Origin: Bimastos eiseni
Taxonomy: Eukaryota > Annelida > Clitellata > Crassiclitellata > Lumbricidae
Assembly (NCBI GenBank): GCA_959347315.1
Contig: OY365814.1
Coordinates: 3,027,661-3,091,660 of the forward strand
DNA: 64,000 nucleotides
Direction of reading: 5' to 3'
Below are positions 43,510 through 55,404 of the stretch, one piece after another. Within the stretch, counting starts at the first letter, position 1, and the number at the start of each line of letters is the position of its first letter. A program made the position numbers and the translations under genes. The notes under the pieces are model-generated. The model made no database searches. It had not been told where the DNA came from and saw only the letters and a program-made list of their open reading frames with translations.

Positions 43510-44940
43510 TTATTATAGGCCGTTCGGGGAGCTTATGGTCAAACCCGGGAGAGAGAGAAAAATTATCCTAGTTCGGGGGCAATTGTCCAGGGGAGCGGCA
43601 ATTATCCGAGGTCAAATGTCCGTTTCTTTCCAAAATAATATTAAATGAAGTAAATAAAGACGCCACGACATCAGAAAACTGTGCTCCCATCTTAATTGTG
43701 ACATTGTGAGTGTCACATTGGAGGTGGCAAAAACGTTGCAAATGTGACGGTAGCACGATTTGATAATAGACCCATTCCCACTTAAGGAAAACATTGACTA
43801 GTTATATGAATAATTAACCTCGTGAAATCATCATTTACCATGTTCATTAAATAGTAATAAGCACATGACAAAATAATAATTTTTTAGTACTACATTACAG
43901 AAAATCTTTACGATGTAAAGTGAGTGAAAAGGAATGTGACAGATTTAGATCATGTCGACATGTGAAACTGATGCCCGTCATTTTTCCTTATGCGCCAGAT
44001 AGATAAGTACTGCAGATGTGCCTATTAATGTTTATCTCCCTCAATCTCATGTCTATGGCGTATATGGGTATTTTTCATGACAGCGCTCAAATTGAGAAAA
44101 TAATTATTGAACCAAAAAAGGAGATTCAAATTTTGAACAAATTTGCAGATATATTTTTTTGGCGCCGCTGTATCGAACTTATTATCGAGAAGTGCTTAAA
44201 CTTGACAGAGTTAGCCTAAAATTTCATTTTGGTTGTTTTAATATTTTAATTAAAGTACGATTCCTTTACTTTTGTTCATGATTACAACCCCGGCATTTAA
44301 AAAAATACACTGTCCATAATTTACAGATCAATTTTATGGAACTGCTGACGCACACTTGATATTCAGCAGTGCTTAAGTTTAACGAAATTGCCATAGAATT
44401 TCATTCTAGGTCCTTAATAATTAAAACAAAGTACAGCTCCGTTAATTTGATTTACGTACATTTACAACTCCGTAATTTTATTTAATAATGAACAGTTCAA
44501 AGTACTGTCGCTGTTCATAATTAGTGATTAATTATTATTAAGTGTTCGTACCAACATGATACAGCAACCCCAATTATTCTGAAGATAAATTATTTCATTC
44601 GTACTGTGAACTAATCTTGTTTATATAAAATCACGGAGTGGTAAACCATGATCAACTATCCTTCGGATCTTATCTTGAACTCAATGGTTACATTCAGGTG
44701 CCAAAATGATGTAAAAACAGACAGACTGGATAATGGATATTCCAATCAAAATTAACAAACATCATTTTACCAATCTCTAAAAGAAACTGTTTTTGTTTCT
44801 TTTCTTTAGGTCTACATGTAGTTACTGTTTATTTCTTCCGTGTTCTCAGCAGTTTGTCGGCCGACGTCCTCTCTGAGGTAAAGATTGTGATCACAAAGTG
44901 CTATGCTGCTTGGACTCCAACATGTCCGACTGCATATCTT
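43510..44940 (-). mobile_element. Dispersed TIR-like element, copy 2 (inverted relative to copy 1)
   Basis: Reverse complement of the element at 17085-18255. Landmarks (plus strand) are GGGCAATTGTCCAGGGG (about 43577), GACAGCGCTCAAATT (44079), repeated GTGCTTAA blocks, CATAATTAGTGATTAATTAT (44515), TTTCATTCGTACTGTGAACT (44593) and GCTTGGACTCCAACATGTCC (44909-44928). A (CA)n run follows directly. The CAATTGTCC words at its left edge are tandem words of the same class as in the foldbacks. Confidence 0.65.
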
Positions 44941-44942
44941 TT

Positions 44943-44944
<2 letters not shown>

Positions 44945-45017
<73 letters not shown>

Positions 45018-45034
45018 TATATATATATATATAT
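44945..45034. repeat. (CA)n then (TA)n microsatellite
   Basis: About 33 CA units (44946-45012), followed by ATATATAT. Confidence 0.97.
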
Positions 45035-45718
45035 GCATATACATGTACAAGAAATTCAACACATAGCCACAACTCCTTTTCAAAATTACAGCACCGTTAC
45101 TTCCGGTAAAGTATCGTAGTTGTTATAACGGAGCTGTATAATCACGCTGCTCGGTTAATTTGAGATAAAAGCAATAATCAGTCTACTGGTCAGGCTCTCA
45201 ATTTCAATATCATCATATTTCTAAAACATATACATATAGGCAAAGTTTAGTATTACTGACAACTATGTTGTAGATCTTTCAAATACAATAATGTAATCTG
45301 ATTAATTTCCAAAAATTGTCAACATAAACAAACATCTAAATTGATCTCTTGCTGAAAAATTTATGTTGGCTGGTTCCCTGCTTTCTAAGACGTCAATTCA
45401 AAAATCAAGAGTTCTCAATTTATTCCACAGATGTCCAAAGACTGTCAGTAACGGCATTGTAAAAACTTTTTAGAACAGAGGTTACGTTTATTTTTTACTT
45501 ACCTATTAAGTCAACAAGTTAAGGAAAACCGCATAGAACAATTGCAAAATATAGGTTAAATATACAACAATCTAAAAATCTGTAAAACATGTCAACTACC
45601 AATATAAAGAAACGTTGTATCTACTTATCAAGAGAAATGACAATGAAATTTATTATTATTAAGACTTTAATATTTTTTTTAAACTAATAAAATAAATAAT
45701 AATAAAAAATAGTTTTTT

Positions 45719-45985
45719 CAAGTACATGTAAGTAAGTAAGTATGTACTTTATTGAACCGCTTGCAAACGCACTGCGGGCACATCATAATATGAACGTTCA
45801 AAACAATGTACACTCTCAAAATAAACATATCAAGCAATCACACAGCAAGTAGACATCCTCAAAGTAGTTAGAGTAAAATAATGTACAGTCATAAAATAAT
45901 CATAGCCAGCAATTACACAACAGACATCCCATGAGTAACTAGAGTAAATAGAAATCAAACAATACTAGGCCTAGTTACACTCACA
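45719..45985 (-). repeat. (AAGT)n tail plus two ~75-bp direct repeats
   Basis: AAGTAAGTAAGTATGTACTTTATT looks like a retroposon tail on the minus strand. After it, AATGTACACTC...GAGTAAA (about 45805-45880) and AATGTACAGTC...GAGTAAA (about 45881-45950) are diverged copies of one unit. Confidence 0.5.
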
Positions 45986-45999
45986 ATAGGAATAAATTC

Positions 46000-47500
46000 A
46001 ATTGTATAGCATTTGGGTGACTAAACCATATCGAGTTAGTGCGTCAGCGCGCGGGATCTCTCGATTGTGCGATCGAGGACGGACTGAATATGTAACAATC
46101 TTTAAAGGTTGTGTAATGCATACTATAAAAGAATATTTAAAAAAATAGAATTTTACCTTTTGTGTTGGCCGGGTAAGCGCAAAATTCTGAAATCTTTCAA
46201 ATGTGAGCGTCTTGTGAAAAATACCCATATAGCCAGGGATGTAACAAGCGGGAGCAGAGGGGCACAGGCCCCCTAGTTTTAAAACTCCCTCCAAATCGGA
46301 TCTATTTTTTTGTTTCTCCAATATCTTTTTTTATTTGATAATCAAGGTATCGTGGGTCAGTAAATTTCCAACAGTTCAAAGTTTGTTTTTACGATTTGTG
46401 CTTACTTGTTGCAGGTATAAAAATTGTCATTTACAAAGGAGAATATTGCATGGCTGGCTATTCATTCATCGATAATGTATCACTTTGTTCCTACCCAAAA
46501 TACAGAAAATTTACGACAGTAACAATATTCTTCAGTGGCTAAAGAAATACTCTAGTGTTTGGTCTACAATCATGAAATCGGGTTTCAGATCCCTGCCAGA
46601 GCACAAATTTGATTGGAAATGTCTGTTGGAACATGCACCTCTTAGCCGACTCCGCTATACTGATAAGTTCCTAGCATGGAAGACTTGCGTGGAGCTGCTC
46701 TATTGGTGATGGAGTTTGGTGAAAGACTGTGGTGATCCATAGTTCTACGTAAGTCTAGTGCACGATCGGTCTTTCTTCCAGACATCATCCGACCCGAGTC
46801 TACAATCGTGACCCATGACTTCCATGTTTTGCAGTCTGAGTATGACAAAAATTGTATCCCGAGAATCCAATTTACGAATCTAAAGTTGTCCCGTTGACCA
46901 TGATGACTCCGGATATTGAATTGGGCGAAAAACTCATTCATTTGGAAATTGGCAATACTAAAATAGTTTCTGCTATTAAGTGCAGTGTGTCTACCAAGTG
47001 ATCTCACAATAAACGAGTGTTAGGCCTACACTGACCTAACCCTTCAAGAAGGAAGCTCCGAGAATGAGTGGCGAACGCTGTTTCGATGACCATGTTACCA
47101 GCCACATGATGATGGAAAGATTAATTTTCATGCAATTTTACTGTATATTGTACCAAATAGTAGGCCTATTTTATAGTGTATGCTTTAAAACCGTCCCGCA
47201 TATCTCATTTCAATGGAGGAATTATGATAAGATGACTTTTGTTCAGATAATGTGTGCCCCAATAACAAAAATTCTGGATGGAAATAACAATAATATATAG
47301 TAACACATAACACACGCACAATTGCATACTATAACCTGATCCGAAAACATTAAATGCATCAAACATTGTATGCGCATGTATTCGGTTAGTAGGGCTAAGA
47401 GGAAAGTGAGATAATGTAAAAATATTTGTACATTGTTCGCTCATCGTGAAACAAAACACCCATGCTAAAGTTCTTCTCTTTGGTAAAGAATTATCTGGAG
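46000..47500. other. No recognised gene
   Basis: The plus frame 46485-46709 and the minus frame 46642-47007 lack recognisable domains. Short dispersed-repeat words (GTGAAAAATACCCATATAG at about 46215) are shared in inverse with about 44058. Confidence 0.35.
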
Positions 47501-47555
47501 CTTCTCAATCTAAAAATAAAAGAGATTTAATAAATCTGTTTTCAACCTCGATTTT

Positions 47556-48001
47556 TTAAAAACGTTGCATTTTTGCGATTCTTGCAGCAGTGACAAGTTC
47601 ACTGACTAATTGCACAAAGGACTGGGAAAATTCTACAATGGTAAGTAGCGTGCCTCCAAGGATCAATCCCAAGGCACCACTAATGTTGCAGACCAGAGTG
47701 AGGAAATCGTACGCAGGAGTCGTTTGGATGTCGATATAGCGCAGCTGAGAGTAGAAGATATCCAGGTAGACGAGTTCTTTGCTCAGTTTAGACATCGTCA
47801 GATTCCTTCCCTTGAACTGCGATGCTTGCAACACGAAATTGAGAAAATGCTGTGACAGAGGACTTGTCGAAACTGAAAATGGATATATGGGTTGGTAGCA
47901 CTGAAGAGGACAACCACACTCGCGATACGAGCCGGAATAAATAAACCACTTTGAGACGTTTGGCAGACAGTAAAAGTACTGGGTAAGAGAGCAGACTTTT
48001 C
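47556..48001 (-). CDS. DEG/ENaC exon 7: last thumb cysteines, TM2, C-terminus
   Basis: Acceptor TTTAGTTGCAG|GAAAAG. Reads [40 protein letters not shown] and TLLTIVEF, then a short cytoplasmic tail. Residues around the selectivity filter are GGT where most members have GAS or GSS. Confidence 0.9.
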
Positions 48002-51000
48002 CTGCAACTAAATACACAACACGTTTTGATATTAGTACAGATTTTATAATTATGTAGATGACTGATTCTATTGCAGGCGATGATGATATTCGTTTTTGTT
48101 GTAGTAAAGAGCCTGCCATATGACCACAAGCATCGTGGCTTAGAGAGTAATTTTAATTAACTAAATAGAAATAGAGGGGTTCCTTAAAGTTCAGATTACT
48201 GGACTAACTCGGACTAACCCTATTCGGACGATTATTTTGCTCATACAGAACTCTAGATACACAGAAGACCTATAGAATCCCGAAAGTTTGTTGTTGGTTC
48301 GAAAAGTAATTGGCTGTAATGTGAATTGTTCCAATCTCAACATCAAAGCACAAATTAATGTAGTTTCAACGATCAGGACTAGAAATTATATGGTCAAAAA
48401 TATTCCAATGATTTCTATGTACCATTATCGTAATGTTCCGGTCACATAATTATATGGCATTTAGATTTCAATTTCTGAAGTTGGCTTTCTGTGTCGCCTA
48501 TATGAAGATGGAAAAAAGGGGTCATGGGCAGAGCAACGTGTGTATAATTTTCTAGACTAAAACTTAAAGAAGTTTGGACAAGAGAGGACGGAAAATCCAT
48601 AGATACAAATGCACTGAGAAAATGTATCTGCCTAGGTGAACATAAATTCAGGAGTCGAGCCAGGCCAATAGTAGATAGATTTCTGTCATGTTTAAGCACC
48701 CAATGCAAAAGATTGTTTATAAATAAAAGTCTATAGGCCTACACACATAGGGCCTACAAAATGACGCGCTTTTTCTTACTATCTTCTTATAATTTTCAGC
48801 TCGGCCTTGTCTTAATGGAAGTTCATATTCGCATACATGTATCACGTATGAACGTATGCATTACATTCAAATTGTTAGATTACTTTGCACATTGGATGCA
48901 TTTACTTTAAACTAGCAAATTGCTTGACAGGTTCATACCGTTGAACTGAATCGGTCGACATTTACATTTGGACACCATGAAATTCGCCAAACATCGCGTC
49001 TGACATTTCATGAATGTATAGTTTTCTTCCGGAAAACAGTCGCCATAGGGTGAAGGCAACATAGACAGCTACAAGCAAAAGAATGCACTTGTATATTAGA
49101 AATCCAAATTGTAGGCATACGAGGGTCGACAGAACATCAGGAAATTCTATACTAAATAGCGTCATAAAGAGCACACATTTATACAAAAGCAGCATAATTC
49201 AAGAATATATTAAACTAATAGTGATGTAGACACATTAAACATAAACATATCTTTCTAAGTCTGTTTATAACAAAACATTGGTCTTTTGATGTAGGTTTTA
49301 CTTACGTTTCTAAGTGAAAATGAAACGGATGTTGAAACTCCTGTTCCTACTCTGAATCCTACATCCTGCATAATAGGCTGATCGTGTGGGTCATGCAAGA
49401 CAACCTATGGGAGAAAATAATGTGCAGAATTGTATTTTAAAGCAGTACCTAAAAGGCAACAGATTGTTTGATACAATTACAAAATAAATTATATAGCGCA
49501 GTTTTAGGATATTCAACCGGATGAGCATAAAAAGTGTTCCCAAACCGATTAAGTGTGACTTGAACAATAGAATTAAACTCTTGCTAGGACTGCTCAGCTG
49601 AGAACAAAGGCCACAATTGGTGAGATCTAGAGTTGGACCAACAGAGTCTCAAAAATTGAGAGTATTCCAAAAGCATTCGATTAATAATATTATGTGTAAA
49701 TATCCTATAACAAGCTGAAGTTCTCAGTATAGCTCTAGGTTACCAGGCATACGAGTGCATCAACACATTAAAAGCCCACGAAAATCTCCATTTGGCACTT
49801 TCCGCAATCCGAGATAGCGTGGATAATGGCCGCCATTTTCCATTAGCATCCGCTTTGCGATGGAAATGGCCTAAACCAAGCTGTTTTTAAGGATTGTTCC
49901 AGAATTATTAGTACGGAAACATGGTAAAGTCCTTCAAAAAGACTGTTGAGCTAAAAAAAAAATTCATTGTAGACTTCGCTTGAATTTCCAGGCATATCCA
50001 TTAATTTTATTGATTTAATCATTCACCTTTGCAGAGCGTTTTACACATTAAATGGCTGAGTTCAGATTTGTAGCTTATAGTCTCTTACCTATGGCTCGTA
50101 CTTAAGAGAATAGAACCTACATGAAATCTCATCAAAAGCTAACAAAGTCAGCCAATGTTATAAATCACATTTGCACGGAAACAATGAAGACATACTCTGA
50201 ATCCAACAGCTGGCGACCACGAAAGAACGCAATCAGATTGATTGACCCACAAAACAAGGCGAAGTCCGTTATTGGCTCCGGGCTGAGTCGTTACGTAATT
50301 CGCTGTAACTATGAATATTCTTGTAAGTTTTATAAATGTCTTATAAAATAAATTGAACGCATCTGAGTATGTTACTATAATTTTGATTGTCCAGCATCAC
50401 TTTATGATTTTTTGGGTGGCTAAAAACAGTAGGCAATCATGTATTTTTTAAAGTAGAAACAAGGTTGATTATATTAATTATACTTAATTGGACGCTGGAT
50501 CGATGAATAGAATTCTAAAAGTGTGTTTCATAGTTATTAATTAAACAAAATATTGATCATAAATTCCACTAGCTTCAATCGCGACGCCATCATGTCATCA
50601 ATCGAACTTCTAATTAAATAAATAAATAACCAACTACACGCCACAGCAAAACAGCCGAAAGTCGTAAAACACGTGCAAATCGAAATTTACACATATCAGT
50701 AAATCATAAATCACCAATAAAGCAGTTCTAACACTCGTTTTATTAGGCAACCGTTAAGTTTTTGTGAGATTAAATTGGATGACACGGAGAATAAAAAAGC
50801 AATCAGGCAGGTAGAGAGTAATGCAGAATAGTGGGTAATATCAGTAGGTGTAATTGTTTAGAAATAATCACCTGGATTGAATGACAAACAAAATCCCTCA
50901 TCCGTTTTAACCTTTTCCATGGCGTCGCTTGCAGTACACGGTAGATTCTCGAAAGAACACTGAAATATTGTTTTTCTACCGTGAAATGAATTTGAATTGC

Positions 51001-52398
51001 AGGGAAAAAATTCTTTCAAAGACTAGACTACTCATATTTTTATTCTTGAATTTTATTGTGTTACCTACATGTAGCATATAGGGCTACCATTGTCACCATT
51101 ACTTGTAGTACGTACAAATTATTTGACATAGACAAACTGCAAGAACTGAGAATTCTCGCGCCTTCACTTAGTCTTGAGTATGTCATGTTATAAGGATATA
51201 AATTAAGGCAGCCGTTCAATATTTTTTGTATTCGTTGCAGAAATATGAGCTAAAGTTTAGATGAGAATAAAAATAATAATGATGATGGCGGCGGCGGTGG
51301 TGGCGGCGGTGGCGGCGCGGCGACGACGATGATGATGATGATGACAATAATAATAATAATAATGATTGTAATAATAAAAACAATAATGATAACAATAACA
51401 ACAAGTTCTTGTGTAACAACAACACCAACAATAACAATAACAATAATAGTAACGTCGACGGACTGCTTGAGAAGATGGAACATCTGTGGTGCACCGAGAG
51501 CCAAATGATGCGTCCGGTCAATGATGCAGCACACAAGCAATCAAACAGGGACAAGCCGCTACTGCAGAAGGCAGCTGCCGAGCTGAGCACTGCCTAAACC
51601 GACCCATACCATCAGGCGCGATTCAAGGCAGCCGCAGCACCGCATGCCGGAGACTGGCTCTTTGCCCTACCAATCACTTCATGTGGACTTCGGCTAGACG
51701 ACGACGCTGTCAGAATAGTGGTGGGTCTCCGTCTGGGGACACGCATTTGTGAGCCACACGTATGCCCATGCGGTTCACGAGTCAATGCGGAAGGAGCACA
51801 CGAGCTTTCTTGTGGTCTTGGACCAGAGCGGTTCGCCAGGCACGCAGCATTAAACGACATAATCAGTCGTAGCCTCACACGCGCTGGTTTCCCAAACATT
51901 AAGGAACCCCGAGACTCTCCAGAACGGACGGAAAACGCCCTGATGGTCTGACGCTGATTCCTTGGCGAAGAGGACGGAACCTGATATGGGATGCGACAGT
52001 GATTGACACCGTGGCTCCATCATATCTCCAAGCGACGTCATCTTCGGTGGGGGCTGCAGCGGAGGTGGCTACCACCAAAAAGACCATCAAGTACATCTCG
52101 CTGTCAGCTATCTCTTCATTCCATTGACTTTTGAGACCATGGGCCCAGTAAATAACGAAGGAATAGACTTTATCAAAGACTTGGGTCGCCTTCTGACACA
52201 TGTCACCAGAGACCCTAGAGAGACAAGCTACTTGTTCCAACGATTGTCAGTGTGCATCCAGCGCTTCAACGCAGTTGCCTTCAGAGGCTCTTTTGTGCAG
52301 CTGTAGTTTAACCAAACCATATAACCACTTATAATAATAATAATAATAACAATAATAACAATAATAATAATAATAATAAATAATAGTAATAATTACAA

Positions 52399-52444
<46 letters not shown>

Positions 52445-53093
52445 TAGTAATAATTACAAATATAATAATAATAGTAATAATAATAATATTTGCCATGTGT
52501 GCCAGAGGCGCACATGGCCTGTCCTGTTTATTGGGTTTTGGCCGTCAAGCAAGACATTGTAATATCAACGACCTTATCCATCGCAGCCTCAACAGAGCCG
52601 GTATTCCAGCGGTCAAGGAACCGTCAGGTCTTTCCAGATTAGATGGAAAGAGACCGGACGGGCAGACCCTGATGTCGTGGAGTGGGGGCGGGCCTTACTT
52701 TGGGACGCGACTGTAGTGGACACAGTGGCCGCTTCTTATATCCCCGAGACAGCTTCCACAGTTGGGGGAGCGGCGGAGATAGCAGCCACAAGGAAACACA
52801 CAAAATATTCTGAGCTAGAGAAGAAATACACTTTTGTTCCAATCGCTATAGAAACCTTCGGTCCCCTCAATAATGAGGGCCTCGCCTTCCTGTCTGAAAC
52901 TGGACGCCGACTTTCGACAACTACCGGTGTCACCCGAGAGACAAACTTCCTTTTCCAGAACTTGTCGGCATTGATCCAACGTTTCAATGCGGTGGCTTTT
53001 CAGGGCACTATGTCAAGATTACAATCCACTGACAAGCGGCGACCCAGATAGCCTTATGACAGATCCGATGGCAATGCCAATGATGAATAACAC

Positions 53094-53155
<62 letters not shown>

Positions 53156-54819
53156 CAGGGTCTTCATTGTAAAGTAACACCGCCCCGCCCGCCATGGTAT
53201 GTGAGTGAGTCCGTCTGGTCTTTTTCCATCAGATCGGGTCAAGCCCATCGGCTTTTTGACAGTGGGGATCCCTGCACGGATTAGACTCCTATAAATAAGG
53301 TCGTTTAGGGCCGCGTGTCTGGGCCAGCGTCCCAGGCTCAGGCCACATGAAAGACCGTAATATTCATTTCCGTCCACGAGGGCACCGCATGGGCAGCAAT
53401 GAGGTAAACAGACGGGTAGCCCAAGTCTGTAACCCACCGCCACCCTCAGGGACTCATCGTCAAGTCTCAGCCCGCAGTTGGTAATCGGTAGGGCTAAGAG
53501 CCAGTCGCTTGCGTGTGGTGCTGACACTGCTCTAAGACGTGCCTGATTCTGGGAAGTTGCGAATGCATCTGATTACGTTCTCCTCGGTCATCTGAAGCGG
53601 GGGGCATCCGGTGGCCCGAGCACTGGCTCCTGGCTCTGAGGTGGGGGCGGATGTTTTGTTTTGAGTTCCTCCCATGTGGTCTCGTTAATTGTGATTGGCT
53701 TGTCGTCCGAGCTCAGAATCCTAGCTGCTGCTCGGATATTCCCATCTTCCAATTTAGAGGCTACGGCTGAGGCCCTCGTTTGTTCCACTTGTTTTCCTTC
53801 TCTCTTTCTCTGTTCTGATCCCTCTTGTCCGATAAAGAGCCAGTCAATGTCCTTGGAGCTTCTGGCCAGGAAATCGCTAGATCTTTGTTTTATTTTTATG
53901 GTCATGTTATGGCGTCTGCCTCCTCTTGTGGGCTTGGCTAATGTCAGTGCACCAAAGGCGAAAAGCTGCCGCCATTGGGCCAGAGAGCATGGATCTCTGA
54001 GAATCCGTCCTATAATTGGGGTTAATAAAACGCTCAAACCTGGTCTGGCTGCTTCGGGTATGTATTTCATCAGACTGGCGGTCAAGCATTGATGAGGAAT
54101 GGAATTGACTACATTTATCGCATTTGTACCCAGAGATGTTGCTGGCAGTTGTGTCATTGTATCTGGGGAGCCCTCTGTGAGGACATGGGGAACAATTGGT
54201 GGTTTGTCTGGGCACGGGTTGTCTCTGGGTCCATGTCTGTGCACGAGGCCATTCTTGTTGTGCAGTTTCCATTCGCTGTGGCATGCTCCGCAAATACCCT
54301 TTTTTGGGCCTTGATCCCTCTTGTGATTCAACGATCCAGGGTTGTTTGTTGTATGGAGAAGCCATTCAACTGCGTGATAGGGTCTTCCGACTCAGAGCGG
54401 GCCGTGACGCGTCTTTGTTGTTAAGATGCATGGATAACAGAAGGGGAAGCGAATGAAGATACATGAAGTGGGTTGAATGGAACCAGATGAATACAAATTC
54501 GGTTTCAAATGTTAAAAAATTAACATCTTTACAGCGTTGCTATAGCAATACGTATTATGACGTCGTGGGATTTTATAACTGCTAAACGGTGAATATTATG
54601 GAGTTAAATTCTGATTTCCACTTGCATAAGTTACACATTTTGAGCTAAAATCCTGAAAAATCTGTTGAGTAATATAAGAAAATATATAAAAATTTCTTAT
54701 CCTGGCATCAATTGAAACAGAATGATATAAAAATTGTGCGCTGATGAGTTCCCACTACTTAAAAAAACGGCATAATTCTAGGATAGATAAATCCGTCGAC
54801 AGCCTTCTAAGCTGGGTTT

Positions 54820-54895
<76 letters not shown>

Positions 54896-55026
54896 ATATT
54901 AGATTATTGTTAACCATAATAAAGATAGCAAAAAACTATATGCGAAAACAAACTATTCTAGAGTAATGTCCCTAAGTCTTTTTATCCCGAAGGAAGTGTA
55001 CCTCGATATAATAATAATAATATATG

Positions 55027-55091
<65 letters not shown>

Positions 55092-55369
55092 ATATGGGAC
55101 GCGACAGTGTCAGATACATTGGCAATGTCGTATCTGCCAGACACGTCACAAAGAGCGGGCGCAGCGACCGAGAGGGCAGCGAACCTCAAAACTCAGAAAT
55201 ACGCCGAGCTAGTTTCCATATTATATTAAAAGACTTAGGGACATTACTTAGTTAGTTTTCGTATATAGTTTATTGCTATCTTTATTATGGTTAATAATAA
55301 TCTAATATTTTTATTATTATTATTAGGTATTATTATTATATAATAATAATAATAATAATAACAATAATA

Positions 55370-55404
<35 letters not shown>

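Noticed and set aside
46485..47007. Opposing frames 46485-46709 (+) and 46642-47007 (-)
   Set aside because: Neither shows a domain, splice signals or a match to a family I recognise; insufficient support.
48442..49195. Hydrophobic minus-strand frames suggesting extra membrane proteins
   Set aside because: The frame at 48962-49195 is an out-of-frame shadow of DEG/ENaC exon 6 and its intron; the frame at 48442-48708 lies in the next intron and lacks family motifs.
50121..50351. Plus-strand 76-codon frame
   Set aside because: Shadow of DEG/ENaC exon 4, which reads on the minus strand with correct splice sites and phases.
51718..51951. Open frame in LINE copy A as a possible host gene
   Set aside because: Part of a 5'-truncated LINE; sequence homologous to copies B, C and E.
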